Below, in pieces: positions 52,504 to 62,065 of a stretch of 64,000 bases of DNA. A program made the translations under genes and the position numbers. The DNA lies in assembly GCF_000218625.1 (NCBI RefSeq), contig NC_015672.1:868001-932000 (forward strand). Reading direction: 5' to 3'. A model generated the notes under the pieces. That model searched no databases. It saw nothing but the letters and a program-made list of their open reading frames with translations, and was not told the origin of the DNA. The DNA comes from Flexistipes sinusarabici DSM 4947 (lineage in GTDB: Bacteria; Chrysiogenota; Deferribacteres; Deferribacterales; Flexistipitaceae). Numbering within the stretch: position 1 is the first letter of the stretch; each line of letters starts with the position of its first letter.

Positions 52504-54047
52504 GTTAACCCTGAAAAAGGTATATTTTCTTAAAATTTGCCAATATTTTTGTTTATTAAATGTAAACTATACATATATTTTGGCATACTTTTTATCCAGA
52601 AACACTTCGTTTGCAAAATTTGCTAATTTTTTTGCAATATTATCCATAAATTTTTTGAGAAAAAATAAAAGAAAGGCCAGTATCAGCCTTAGGTTATGAC
52701 CACTTGCCGCCAAAATTGCATTAGCTTTATCTCCCTCTTTGCCTTTCAGATAATTTCTGTCCATCCGGTTATCTCGCTTAGTATGACCTATCGTCGCCTC
52801 AACACAACTTCGTCTTTTCAATAACCTCTTAAAATTAACTTTGAATTTCTTCATACTGCGTGGAACTACATGGACTTTTGCATCCCCTCTATAATTGTGC
52901 TTCCTGTAACCCAAATCTACCAATATCGTATCTATTGTACCGTTACTACCCAAAAGGGTTTTTGCTTCACATAAATTCTCTTCTAATGTATGACCGTCAT
53001 AAGGATTGCCGTGAAATGATTTGCAACTCAGTATAAAATTCTTCTTCAATGTACCAACAAAACCTACTTTGTTACCAAACTCATACCTCTTATGGCTCTT
53101 GCCCTTGCTAATGCACTCAACCTCTGGACTGTGAAGACTGTAAAGTTTGTTCTTGCTCTTTTTACTCCGATTCCACAAACTCTCGTAAAATAACTTTAGC
53201 TGTTGAAACTCATCCGAATTCCTCAATTCCTCAGGTAAAACCCTTTCTATAGAACGATATAATTTGCCCATCTTTGTCTTCATCTTTTTTACTGCCTTAC
53301 CCGCTCTCTTGTACTGTTTCGCATGAACATAGCCACTATATTTCATCAATAGCTTCTTGCCGGAATATTCATGTGTCTCCTTTAACCTTATCTCATGCTT
53401 CTTTGAAAATTTCACAAGATATTTGATCATTGTATAAAAAAGTTTTATGTCCGTTGGAAACGTTATGTTCTTTTCCTGCACCGTCGTATCTGCAGCTACT
53501 TTCTTTACGTCATTCTTATTAAGATAACCACTACGAAAAGCAGTGTTAATTGTCTCCTCTAAAAACTTCAACAAATCTTCTTCTTTTAAACGATTCCGAA
53601 ATCTTGTCATGCTGGTTGGATTTATCGGCACCTTTGTCTGGAATACCTTTTCTCCAGTGAAGTACTGCCAGTAAGGGTTTTCTTTCCAGCCATGCACCAC
53701 GTCTTCATCACTCAAATTGTACGTGTATTTCAAATAATGAAACCCAACCATCATACGTATTGGAATTCCTGGGCGACCATCGTTACGGTGATAAAGACTG
53801 CCAAATTCTTTCTCAAAATATTCCCAGTCTATTTTATCTGCTAATTGTATTAATGGATGTTTCATATCTATAATGTTAACAAGCAGTGGTTCTAAAAGCT
53901 CTTGTGTCGTCGAATCTTGCTTCTTAGGACGCATATAATCCCCCGGGTTTTTTGCTTATTCCTTTACTTTTCTGTGGGATTACTTTAGCATATTTCCTTG
54001 GTTAACTCAAGTATTATCAAATAGTTATCTAGTTTCTCAGGGCTAAC
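52504..54047 (-). mobile_element. IS5-family (IS1478-like) element
   Basis: About 1.54 kb. Inverted ends GTTAACCCTGA (52504-52514) and TCAGGGCTAAC (54037-54047). TAATTA flanks both tips (52498-52503 and 54048-54053); being palindromic, it may be a target duplication or part of a longer inverted repeat TTAATTAGTTARCCCTGA. One intact transposase gene. Confidence 0.8.
52567..53934 (-). CDS. IS5-family transposase, IS1478-like
   Basis: 455 residues, start ATG 53934. The N-terminus has HPLIQLADKIDWEYFEKEFGSLYH, RPGIPIRMMVGFHYLKYTYNLSDE and NPYWQYFTGE, the pattern of the IS1478-type branch of IS5. DDE: AADTTVQEKNI (first Asp), ILVDLGYRKHNY (second Asp) and RRSCVEATIGHTKRDNRMDR (Glu). The central basic linker is long. 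The gene seems intact. Confidence 0.88.
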   Translation of the reverse strand: MRPKKQDSTTQELLEPLLVNIIDMKHPLIQLADKIDWEYFEKEFGSLYHRNDGRPGIPIRMMVGFHYLKYTYNLSDEDVVHGWKENPYWQYFTGEKVFQTKVPINPTSMTRFRNRLKEEDLLKFLEETINTAFRSGYLNKNDVKKVAADTTVQEKNITFPTDIKLFYTMIKYLVKFSKKHEIRLKETHEYSGKKLLMKYSGYVHAKQYKRAGKAVKKMKTKMGKLYRSIERVLPEELRNSDEFQQLKLFYESLWNRSKKSKNKLYSLHSPEVECISKGKSHKRYEFGNKVGFVGTLKKNFILSCKSFHGNPYDGHTLEENLCEAKTLLGSNGTIDTILVDLGYRKHNYRGDAKVHVVPRSMKKFKVNFKRLLKRRSCVEATIGHTKRDNRMDRNYLKGKEGDKANAILAASGHNLRLILAFLLFFLKKFMDNIAKKLANFANEVFLDKKYAKIYV

Positions 54048-54592
54048 TAATTAAGAGTTTTGAATAAGTATCATCCTAACCGAGCACATAAACCCTTATG
54101 TTTTTTGGACTCTGAGCTGAACGCTTCTCCTGTCAAAGAGTTAGGAAAGTTGGTGATAAAATTAATAATGATTCAATTACTCAAAGCTCTTGCCTGACGT
54201 CACCCCATTTTTTATTGTGTACACAAATTTATCGGTTTTCGACCGATGCTAGTAGTGCAAATATTTTTCAATGTAATTTGCACGCATTTCGCAGCCGAAA
54301 CTCGAAACTACTGCCGCTAACCGTCTACTAGCAACAGCCGTAAGGCTGGTAAATATGTGGAACACATCCCCCTCCTCTCATAATTGTTTTATTTGCAAAT
54401 ATTTATTCACTTTACCTTCCAACACAGGGTGTGACCGCTAACCGGCAGTACGTTTCTCTAGCACCAGCCTTTCAGGCTGGTAAATATGTGGAACACATTC
54501 GACATCGGCTGCTTCATTAGTGCAAATTACATTGAAATCAGTGTCATGTTAGCTAAGTATATGTAAAACAATACTTTTATATAATTTTTGGG
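54048..54592. repeat. repeat mosaic with three R3 copies
   Basis: R3 copies at 54214-54252 (inverted; stem ATCGGT/ACCGAT), 54328-54367 (stem CAGCC/GGCTG, loop GTAA) and 54458-54498 (stem CCAGCC/GGCTGG, loop TTTCA). Around them are related segments: GCAAATTACATTG and inverse CAATGTAATTTGC, and GACCGCTAACCGGCAGTA near-repeats. No gene found. Confidence 0.75.
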
Positions 54593-54682
54593 GTGATGCC
54601 AGAAAGCTCTTGCTGCTTGACTTATTTAAGATTATTTCGTATTATAAAATACTATTTCATATTACGAAATATTGGAGCGGTC

Positions 54683-55592
54683 ATGAATATTGAAATTGAA
54701 GAAGTGGGGTTAAGGGAAGGACTCCAAAGCAATGATGTTATTTTAAGTGAAAAAGATAAAATCAATCTAATAGAAAGACTCATTGATTCGGGTCTGGAGC
54801 GTATTCAGCTGGGATCATTTGTGAATCCTGAAAAAGTTCCGCAAATGAGAGGGGTTGATAATCTTTTTAGACATTTTTGTGAGCGTAAAGGTATAATTTT
54901 TACCGGCCTTGCACTAAATAAAAGAGGGGTACTCAGAGCTATTGATGCCGGTGTAAAGAATATTAATATATCTGTTTCTGCTAGTGATACCCATCAAATG
55001 AAAAATACGGGAAAAACAAAGATTGAAGCTTTAAAGTATTTAAAAGAAATGATTTATATTGCCAAAGACAACGGTATGTCAGTTAAGGGAGGTATACAGG
55101 CAGCTTTTGGTTGTTTTTATGAAGGCAAAATACCTGTGGAGGCCATTCATCGCTTGCTTGATTTTTATATGTATTGTGATGTTGATGAATATAACTTATC
55201 GGATACCGCCGGTTTCGCCACACCCGGTGTTGTGAAGGAGATTCTTAGTTATGTTGGGGAGCTTGTTTCCTTTGAGAAGATATCTCTGCATATGCACGAT
55301 ACTTTAGGAATGGGTTTGGTTAACATTTTCGAAGCTATGAATTGTGGAATCAGTAGGTTTGACAGCTCGATAGCTGGTATGGGTGGATGCCCCCTTTATG
55401 AAAGGTGCTTCCGGCAATGTTCCGACTGAAGATTTGGTTTATATGCTGAACTCACTTGATTTTGTTAATAAAGACAAATTGCCAGATATTAAAAAATTGA
55501 ACGATTGTGCAGATTATGCGAGAAAATTGTTCGGGAAAGATTTTACAGGGAAAATATCCTATTATAAAGATATTTATAATAAATGTTTATGA
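54683..55592 (+). pseudogene. HMG-CoA lyase-like aldolase, one-base frameshift
   Basis: DRE-TIM metallolyase of the hydroxymethylglutaryl-CoA lyase type: EVGLREGLQSNDV at the start, NINISVSASDTHQMKN, GGIQAAFGC, LSDTAGFATP, LHMHDTLGMG. The start is ATG 54683. At 55388-55392 a run of five C shifts the frame just before the conserved cysteine loop. The original read GMGGCPFMKGASGN, and the +1 frame continues PTEDLVYMLNSLDF to 55592. Restored length is about 302 residues. The enzyme would split a 3-hydroxy-3-methylacyl-CoA (for example HMG-CoA to acetoacetate and acetyl-CoA). The true substrate is open; the downstream CoA transferase and tricarboxylate transporter suggest an imported branched or hydroxylated diacid (inference). 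Confidence 0.85.
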
Positions 55593-55599
55593 GGTCAAA

Positions 55600-56766
55600 A
55601 TGTACAACATTCTGGAAGGTATAAAAATTCTCGATTTGACTAATGTTTTGGCCGGCCCTTTTTGCACTTATCAACTTTCCATGCTGGGCGCTGAAGTTAT
55701 TAAAATTGAAAAACCTTTTACGGGTGATTTGGCAAGAAAACTGGGTGTTGATGAAAAGCTTAATGAAATAAAAATGGGAACATCGTTTCTTGCTCAAAAT
55801 GCCAACAAAAAAAGTGTTGTTCTTGACTTAAAAGATAAAAAAGACCTGGATGTATTTTACAGATTAGCGGAAGACGCTGATGTTATTGTTGAAAATTTTA
55901 GACCGGGTGTAGTAAAAAAACTTGGTGCAGATTATGGGAATGTTAAGAAATTTAATTCCAAAATAATTTACTGTTCAATTTCCGGATTTGGTCAAAATGG
56001 GGAACTGTCCGAAAGACCAGCATACGATCAAATTATCCAGGGGATGGCCGGTGTTATGTCACTCAACGGTAATGAAGAATTGAATCCTTTAAGATGCGGT
56101 TTCCCCGTGTGCGATACAGTGGGAGGGATTACGGCTGCCATGGCAATTATTGCTGCTTTATTTCGGAAGGAAAAGAGCGGTAAAGGGACATACATCGATG
56201 TTTCAATGTTTGATTCTATATTGCCTGTTTTGGGATGGGCTGTTTCCAATTATCTGATCGGCGGTGAAATGGTAAAGCCTATGGGAAATGATAATTTTAC
56301 TGCAGCACCTTCGGGGACTTTTAACACAAAAAACGGACTTATTAATATATCAGCAAATGAAGATAAACAGTGGTAAAACTTATGTTATGCCTTAGACAGA
56401 ATGGATTTGACAGATAATGAGAAGTTCAGGGATAAGAAAAAAAGAAAGTCCAACAGGGAAGAGCTGAATAAAATCATTAATGGTGAGCTTTCAGCAAAAG
56501 AAACTTCTTACTGGGTGGAGAAACTGTGTGCTTTAAGTGTTCCGTGTGGTGAAGTTTTGAACCTGCAAGAGGTATTTAATCTTAGTCATGTAAAAGAAAG
56601 AAAAATCGTTTTGGATACCGGGATGAAGCTTTTCGGTAAAAAAGTGAAGGTGGTGGGTCCAGGCGCAAAATTTCCTGAAATAGACTGTTCTATAATATCT
56701 CCAGCACCAAAACTTGGTGAACACACAGAACTTTTTTTGAAAGAATATCGGGATCAAAAGCTATGA
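55600..56766 (+). pseudogene. class III (CaiB/BaiF) CoA transferase with in-frame stop
   Basis: 389 codons, the family length, from ATG 55600 (GAGGTC upstream), 7 bp after the lyase. It opens YNILEGIKILDLTNVLAGPFC and has VIVENFRPGVVKKLGADY with the catalytic Asp region SERPAYDQIIQGM (near 145) and GGITAAMAIIAALFRK. A TAA at 56374-56376 follows ANEDKQW, and the same frame goes on NLCYALDRMDL to 56766, so one base change (likely AAA to TAA) breaks it. It would move CoA from a donor acyl-CoA to a carboxylic acid, presumably preparing the lyase substrate. Confidence 0.88.
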
Positions 56767-57245
56767 GTTTGCTCATTGTTGTTATGGCAGGTATTGCAGG
56801 CGCTATTTTAGCAATTAAGCTCTCCGTACCCGGTGGTGCTATAGTCGGAGCTATGATTGGCAGCGGTATATTTACTATTTTGAGTACAACTAAAATTGTT
56901 ATTCCGGCACCGATAAATTTTACTATACAGGTGGCTTTGGGAATTATGATAGGCACTTCAATGAATAAAGATCTTCTTAAGGTTGCTTCAAAAATAGTTC
57001 CGATTGCGATTGTAGGGTCTTTGGTATTTATCGCTGTTGGCGTGCTTATAGCTTTATTTGTATACAAACTCGGATTTCTTGATTTTACCACTGCACTTTT
57101 AGGATTCACTCCCGGGGCAATGTCTTCAGTACTTGGTCTTGCTATATCTTTGGAAGCAAAACTTGCTCTGGTTGCCACTATACAAATTATACGATTAATT
57201 ATGCTTGTTATTGTTATCCCTTTTATTGTAAAAATAATTTTATAA
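56763..57245 (+). CDS. AbrB-family membrane protein, single-domain
   Basis: 160 residues, ATGA overlap with the CoA transferase gene. Four to five membrane segments and the AbrB duplication-domain pattern (KLSVPGGAIVGAMIGSG, GFTPGAMSSVLGLAISLEAKLALVATIQIIRLIM). Usual AbrB proteins (PF05145) have two such domains, so this is a half-size member. A transport or regulatory role is only assumed from the family; co-transcription with the CoA genes suggests a helper in the same pathway. Confidence 0.65.
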   Translation: MSLLIVVMAGIAGAILAIKLSVPGGAIVGAMIGSGIFTILSTTKIVIPAPINFTIQVALGIMIGTSMNKDLLKVASKIVPIAIVGSLVFIAVGVLIALFVYKLGFLDFTTALLGFTPGAMSSVLGLAISLEAKLALVATIQIIRLIMLVIVIPFIVKIIL

Positions 57246-57257
57246 AGAGGTGCGTAT

Positions 57258-57995
57258 TTGATAAAATCAACAAGTGTGGAAAAGGCATTGAAAATCATTA
57301 AATGTTTTAATGAAAAAAATAAGGATCTCAGCCTTAATGATTTGAATTTAAAGCTTGGCATTTCCAAACCAACTTTATACAGACTATGCTACATTCTAAC
57401 CAAAGAAGGCTTTTTATCTAAAAACAGAGAAATGAATACCTACAGACTTGGTGTTAATATGTTTGAAATTGCAAACTCATATATTAACACTTCAAATTTT
57501 GTGAATTCTATAGATAATATTTTAGAGGAATTGTCAAAGGAGTTTGGAGAAACAGTTACTATTTATAAGCTGGAAGGATTTTACAGAAAATGTATAATGC
57601 GTTTTGAAACAGAATATGCTCTTAGATATGCTGTTCAAGTGGGGGAAAGACTTCCGCTTGACAAAGGTGCAGCAGGGAAAACAATTTTAACTTTCTTTGA
57701 GGTGGAAGCAAGGCATAAATACTATGAATTTATTGGTATTGACAAAATTGAACAGGAAAAGTTTGAAGAAGTTCTGAAGAATATAAAGAATGATGGGTAC
57801 TATGTTTCTTATGGAGAAAGGGATAAATTTCTGGCATCTGCAGCCGTTCCCCTATTTGGCAATGACATGAAAATTTTTGGTGCACTGGGAGTTTCCGGTC
57901 CTATTCAAAGATTTAGTGAAAAACTTGATAAAGAAAAGATCAGCAATCTGATTAAATATGGTTATATTCTTAATAATTTAGTAAAACACTTTTGA
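57258..57995 (+). CDS. IclR-family transcriptional regulator
   Basis: 245 residues from a TTG start with GAGGTG 6 bp upstream. N-terminal HTH (VEKALKIIKCFNEKNKDLSLNDLNLKLGISKPTLYRLCYIL), C-terminal effector domain (ERLPLDKGAAGKTILTF, YVSYGERDKFLASAAVPLFG, GALGVSG). IclR proteins commonly control catabolic genes next to them and bind small acids, so it is a likely regulator of the lyase/CoA-transferase genes. Confidence 0.87.
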   Translation: MIKSTSVEKALKIIKCFNEKNKDLSLNDLNLKLGISKPTLYRLCYILTKEGFLSKNREMNTYRLGVNMFEIANSYINTSNFVNSIDNILEELSKEFGETVTIYKLEGFYRKCIMRFETEYALRYAVQVGERLPLDKGAAGKTILTFFEVEARHKYYEFIGIDKIEQEKFEEVLKNIKNDGYYVSYGERDKFLASAAVPLFGNDMKIFGALGVSGPIQRFSEKLDKEKISNLIKYGYILNNLVKHF

Positions 57996-58021
57996 ATAAA
58001 TAAGATTGACGGAAATGCAGA

Positions 58022-59605
58022 ATGAAATGGTTATCTAAATTACGTCTACAATCAAAGCTTATAATTTTTATTTTTGCTTCTATTCTTATGCAACTTATAG
58101 TTCTGGGCTTTCTTTCAATAAATGTTATAAGCGATGTGCTTCAGAAACAGATAGGCGAAAGAGCATTAGCTGTGTCAAAGACATTGTCACAAAATGAAAA
58201 ACTTCAAAAGCTTATGTACCTGGATGATCCGAACGGCGAAATACAGGAAATGGCTGAGAAAATCAGGAAAAAGACGGGAGCTGAATTTGTGGTCGTGGGC
58301 GATGAAAATATTAAGCGTTTCTCCCACCCTGATGAATGGAAAATAGGAAAGCATATGGTGGGCGGAGACAGCATGCGGGCAATAAATACCGGTGAATCTT
58401 ATATTTCTAAAGCCGTAGGGACACTTGGTCCGTCTATTCGTGGAAAAGTTCCTGTTTTTTACAACGGTGAAACAGTTGGTTTGATATCAACCGGTTATTT
58501 AATCAGTGATGTGAAAGATATCATCGGAGAATATGTTTATATATTTAAAACCGTTATTATGATATTGTTATTAATAGGGGTTATTTCAGCTGTTCTGATC
58601 GCTAAAGGATTGAAAAAAGCTATTTTTGGTCTGGAGCCCCACGAAATAGCATCAATGCTCAGCGAAAGGAATACTATTATAGAAACGATCCATGAAGGTA
58701 TTCTTGCTGTTGATAATGATAAAAATATAAGATTTGCAAATGGAGCAGCTGTTTCCATTCTTGAAAATAATAAATCCAGGTCAATAGTGGGTCAGAATCT
58801 GGAGCATATTTTCCCTAAATTTGATCTTCAATCGGTCTTTGAGAATGGAAAAGCTATTCTTAATTATGAAATTTTTATGAAAAGAAATCTTATTGCCAAT
58901 GTTAATCCGATCTTGCATAAAAAAAATATAATGGGAGCAGTCATATCTTTCAGGCCGAAAGATGAACTATATGAGCTGGGAAAGAAATTGTCCTACGTCA
59001 GACAATATACAGAGACACTGAGAGCTAAGACTCACGATTATTCTAATAAGCTTCATACCATAGCCGGCTTACTTCAGACAAATAACTATGATGAGGCACT
59101 AAATTTTGTCCTTCAGGAATACTCAGACTATAGCGAAATCCTGGGAATTGTGAACAGTACAATAAAGGACTCAATAGTTGCCAGCTTAATATTGGGGAAG
59201 TTTAATTATGCAGAGGAACACAAAGTAAGCCTGGAAATCGATGAGAACAGCATGTTAAGTAAAGTTCCGGCTAATATTGACAGCTACAAACTCGTTGATA
59301 TTCTTGGAAATATATTGGATAACGCTATTGAGGCAGCGTCTTCCTCGTTGGATAAGAAAGTAAAAATTTCCTTTACCGACTTTGGGGATGATATAGTTTT
59401 TGATATCGAAGATTCTGGCAAAGGGATAAAGGATGGCCTTTATAGCTCTATCTTTGAAAAAGGATATTCCACCAAAGAAAATTACGGAAGGGGACTCGGT
59501 TTGCATATTGTCAAAAGAAGGCTGAACGATTTGCGGGGGCAGATTTCCTGCAGCAGAAGTGACTTGGGCGGTGCAGCTTTTACAATAATTATACCCAAGA
59601 AATGA
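58022..59605 (+). CDS. CitA/DcuS-type sensor histidine kinase
   Basis: 527 residues. Membrane segment (about 13-37), periplasmic sCache sensor (about 40-172; EEMAEKIRKKTGAEFVVVGD-like region, KAVGTLGPSIRGKVPVF), second membrane segment (about 175-197), PAS domain (about 215-315), Spo0B-type His helix RAKTHDYSNKLHTIAGL (His near 339) and HATPase (NILDNAIEAA, DSGKGI, GYSTKENYGRGLGLHIVKR). The family senses citrate or C4-dicarboxylates outside the cell. It is 8 bp from its regulator and next to tctCBA, so the ligand is probably the transported acid. Confidence 0.9.
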   Translation: MKWLSKLRLQSKLIIFIFASILMQLIVLGFLSINVISDVLQKQIGERALAVSKTLSQNEKLQKLMYLDDPNGEIQEMAEKIRKKTGAEFVVVGDENIKRFSHPDEWKIGKHMVGGDSMRAINTGESYISKAVGTLGPSIRGKVPVFYNGETVGLISTGYLISDVKDIIGEYVYIFKTVIMILLLIGVISAVLIAKGLKKAIFGLEPHEIASMLSERNTIIETIHEGILAVDNDKNIRFANGAAVSILENNKSRSIVGQNLEHIFPKFDLQSVFENGKAILNYEIFMKRNLIANVNPILHKKNIMGAVISFRPKDELYELGKKLSYVRQYTETLRAKTHDYSNKLHTIAGLLQTNNYDEALNFVLQEYSDYSEILGIVNSTIKDSIVASLILGKFNYAEEHKVSLEIDENSMLSKVPANIDSYKLVDILGNILDNAIEAASSSLDKKVKISFTDFGDDIVFDIEDSGKGIKDGLYSSIFEKGYSTKENYGRGLGLHIVKRRLNDLRGQISCSRSDLGGAAFTIIIPKK

Positions 59606-59612
59606 TGAGGTC

Positions 59613-60302
59613 ATGACAATGAGAGAATACAAAGTGCTAATAGTTGAAGATGATACCAAAATTTCAAAAATTCATAAACTTTTTGTTGAAAAAACAGAAG
59701 GGTTTGATGTTGCTGGTATTGCAAATACAGTATCAGATGCGGCTTATATGTCTGAAGTTCTGAAACCGGACTTGGTGTTATTGGATGTATATTTTCCGGA
59801 AAAAAACGGTCTGGAATTACTTAAGCTTATCAGAAACAAAAATTATGAAACAGATATTATTATCATTACTGCATCCAATGACATAAATATTTTAAAAGAA
59901 TCAGTAAAAGGCGGTATTTTTGATTATATAATTAAACCAGTGATTTATAGCAGATTCGAGAAATCTTTGATAAATTATAAATTGTATAAGCAGCAAATAA
60001 GTAAAAAAGATAAGCTCCAGCAAAGTGATGTTGATAGTATATTTAATTTAAATGCGAAAATATCCGACTATAGTGAAGATAATCTTCCTAAAGGGATAGA
60101 TAAAATTACTTTGGACAAAATAGTATCATTTTTTAATACAAATGATGAAGGTTTTACAGCTGAGAATGTGGGCAAAATGGTTGGGGTAAGCAGATCAACC
60201 GCGAGACGTTATCTGGAATATCTTGTTAGCTCCGGATTTCTGTTTTCAGATCAGTATTATGGAACAGTGGGCAGGCCAGAAAGAACCTATTTCAAAAAGT
60301 AG
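59613..60302 (+). CDS. CitB/DcuR-type response regulator
   Basis: 229 residues. Receiver with VLIVEDDTKISK, phosphoacceptor Asp in LVLLDVYFPEKNGLELL (near 56), Thr in IITASND and Lys in YIIKPV; C-terminal HTH (FTAENVGKMVGVSRSTARRYLEYLV, near 190) and the ending GRPERTYF typical of the CitB/DctR type. It is expected to activate tctCBA through sites in 60303-60517. Confidence 0.9.
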   Translation: MTMREYKVLIVEDDTKISKIHKLFVEKTEGFDVAGIANTVSDAAYMSEVLKPDLVLLDVYFPEKNGLELLKLIRNKNYETDIIIITASNDINILKESVKGGIFDYIIKPVIYSRFEKSLINYKLYKQQISKKDKLQQSDVDSIFNLNAKISDYSEDNLPKGIDKITLDKIVSFFNTNDEGFTAENVGKMVGVSRSTARRYLEYLVSSGFLFSDQYYGTVGRPERTYFKK

Positions 60303-60440
60303 CACCTCCTCATAAACTATCCGTGAACAATATGAACTAAATTAATTTAAAGGAAAATATTCTTTTTATTCTGATATTATTTACTTTTGTGAATTTTCAA
60401 TACAATGTTTGAGTATTGGGAGAGTATAAATCTGGTTATG

Positions 60441-60486
60441 TCAAAATCATCTTAAGATTTTGATATGTATGTGATTATTTCACATA
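60441..60486 (+). promoter_or_regulatory. two inverted repeats upstream of tctC, candidate operators
   Basis: TCAAAATC-N7-GATTTTGA (60441-60463) and TATGTGA-TTATT-TCACATA (60468-60486), both perfect, ending 31 bp before the tctC start in an AT-rich promoter region. The second resembles a CRP-type site but has a 5-bp instead of 6-bp spacer. The first is a candidate for the adjacent response regulator. Confidence 0.55.
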
Positions 60487-60517
60487 TTGTATAACAATAT
60501 TATAAAAGGAGGATTCT

Positions 60518-61504
60518 ATGTTCAGGAAATTTTTTGGTTTACTTGTTTGTGTTTTAGCTTTTTCATCTTTTATTTTTGTTAGTGCAGGTGATGTTGAGGC
60601 TGAAACAAGTGTTGAAAAAATTCATTTTCTCATTCCCGGTGGAGCAGGCGGCGGATGGGACACAACAGCCAGAACTGTTGGAAAGGTTTTGCAGGATACC
60701 GGTCTTATTGAAGAAGCGTCTTTTGAAAACAGGTCCGGTGGCGGCGGCGGTGTGGCTATTAATTATCTTATTACCACTGCAAGAAGGCAGAAGGATACTT
60801 TGATGGTTAATTCAACACCAATTGTTGTCAGATCATTAACCGGTGTATTTCCTCAGTCATTCAGAGATCTGACACCGGTAGCTTCAGTAATCGCTGACTA
60901 TGCGGCTTTAGTTGTTCCTGTTAACTCCAAATTTAACAGTTTCAAAGATATTGCTGAATCTTTTAAGGAAAACCCGAACTCAATCAAAGTGGCCGGCGGT
61001 TCAGTTAAAGGTGGTATGGATCATTTGGTTGCAGCTATGGCGATTAACGCTGCCGGAGGGGATCCTTTAAAATTGCAATATGTGCCTTATGATGCCGGTG
61101 GTAAAGCTATGGCAGGATTACTTTCAGGTGATACACAAATGTTATCAACTGGTTTTGGTGAAGCTGTAAATTTAGCTAAACAGGGAGAAGTTAAAATCTT
61201 GGCGGTTACTGCTCCTGAGAGACTTCCTGAAGCTCCGGAGGTACCGACTCTTAAAGAGTTGGGTTACAATATGGAATTTGCCAACTGGAGAGGATTTTTC
61301 GGACCGCCTAATTTGAGCCAGGATAAAGTGGATGCGTATGTATCAGTATTTAAAAAAATGTATAAAACGGATATGTGGGATAAAATGCGGAAGAAATACG
61401 GATGGCAGAACCTTTTTCACCCGGACAAAGAATTTGTAGCATTCCTTGAAAAACAGGAAAAAGAAGTCGGTGATATGATGAGAAGACTTGGTTTCCTGCA
61501 GTAA
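60518..61504 (+). CDS. tctC: tripartite tricarboxylate transporter binding protein
   Basis: 328 residues. Signal peptide to about residue 27 (MFRKFFGLLVCVLAFSSFIF...), then a Bug-type periplasmic binding protein: HFLIPGGAGGGWDTTAR, FENRSGGGGGVAINYL, LTPVASVIADYAALVVP, VPYDAGGKAMAGLLSGD, TLKELGYNMEFANWRGFFGPP. It delivers a carboxylic acid to TctAB. A strong AGGAGG precedes it. The hairpin after the gene may protect this part of the message, giving excess binding protein. Confidence 0.92.
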   Translation: MFRKFFGLLVCVLAFSSFIFVSAGDVEAETSVEKIHFLIPGGAGGGWDTTARTVGKVLQDTGLIEEASFENRSGGGGGVAINYLITTARRQKDTLMVNSTPIVVRSLTGVFPQSFRDLTPVASVIADYAALVVPVNSKFNSFKDIAESFKENPNSIKVAGGSVKGGMDHLVAAMAINAAGGDPLKLQYVPYDAGGKAMAGLLSGDTQMLSTGFGEAVNLAKQGEVKILAVTAPERLPEAPEVPTLKELGYNMEFANWRGFFGPPNLSQDKVDAYVSVFKKMYKTDMWDKMRKKYGWQNLFHPDKEFVAFLEKQEKEVGDMMRRLGFLQ

Positions 61505-61528
61505 GTAACCATTGATAAATGTTTATAG

Positions 61529-61549
61529 GCCCCGTTAACGTTTCGGGGT
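61529..61549 (+). terminator. intercistronic hairpin after tctC
   Basis: CCCCG (61530-61534) pairs with CGGGG (61544-61548), extendable by G-T pairs, followed by a pyrimidine-rich stretch without a T-run: more likely an attenuator or mRNA-stabilising hairpin than a full stop. Confidence 0.6.
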
Positions 61550-61579
61550 CTCTCCTCACTAATCTTACAGGAGAAAAAT

Positions 61580-62065
61580 ATGTTAACAAAAGAGAAATTA
61601 GGTGCCTTTGCAATGCTCTTGTTTTCCATTGCATATGGTTACGGTACCACACAAATACCGCTAAGTTATTTTGCCAGGCAAGAGAGTTTTAATTCCAAGA
61701 CTATGCCCTTTGCCTTAAGTATAACAGGGATAATTATTTCGGTTTTGATTATAATTTTACCTTCCGTTGATCCGGAGGGGAAAGGGCATTTTAAAACTGC
61801 TTTTAAAGGTAAGGTATGGAGTACGACGATTTTCCTTCTAATACTTATGGTTTTATATGGTTTTGTAATGCCATTTCTTGGTTTTCTTATTTCTTCTTTT
61901 TTATTCCTGGTGACAGGTTTTTATATTTTGGGTGAAAGAAGATTTTTTCTTATGATTGCAGCAGCTGTTCTATTAGTATTTATTTTATGGTTTTTCCTGT
62001 CTGCAATCTTAGGAATGTATATGGCACCAGGTGAATTATTTTATATGTTGGGAGTGATAAAATGA
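61580..62065 (+). CDS. tctB: tripartite tricarboxylate transporter small subunit
   Basis: 161 residues, four membrane segments (about 9-25, 42-60, 80-112, 118-142), consistent with TctB: FPLAL-type segment MPFALSITGIIISVLIIIL and LGFLISSFLFLVTGFYILGERR. It ends 4 bp into tctA. Small TctB subunits are weakly conserved; the call rests on topology and position between tctC and tctA. Confidence 0.85.
   Translation: MLTKEKLGAFAMLLFSIAYGYGTTQIPLSYFARQESFNSKTMPFALSITGIIISVLIIILPSVDPEGKGHFKTAFKGKVWSTTIFLLILMVLYGFVMPFLGFLISSFLFLVTGFYILGERRFFLMIAAAVLLVFILWFFLSAILGMYMAPGELFYMLGVIK

Noticed and set aside
61529-61549. Full Rho-independent terminator between tctC and tctB
   Set aside because: The stem is short and the T-run is missing; tctB and tctA have no other visible promoter.
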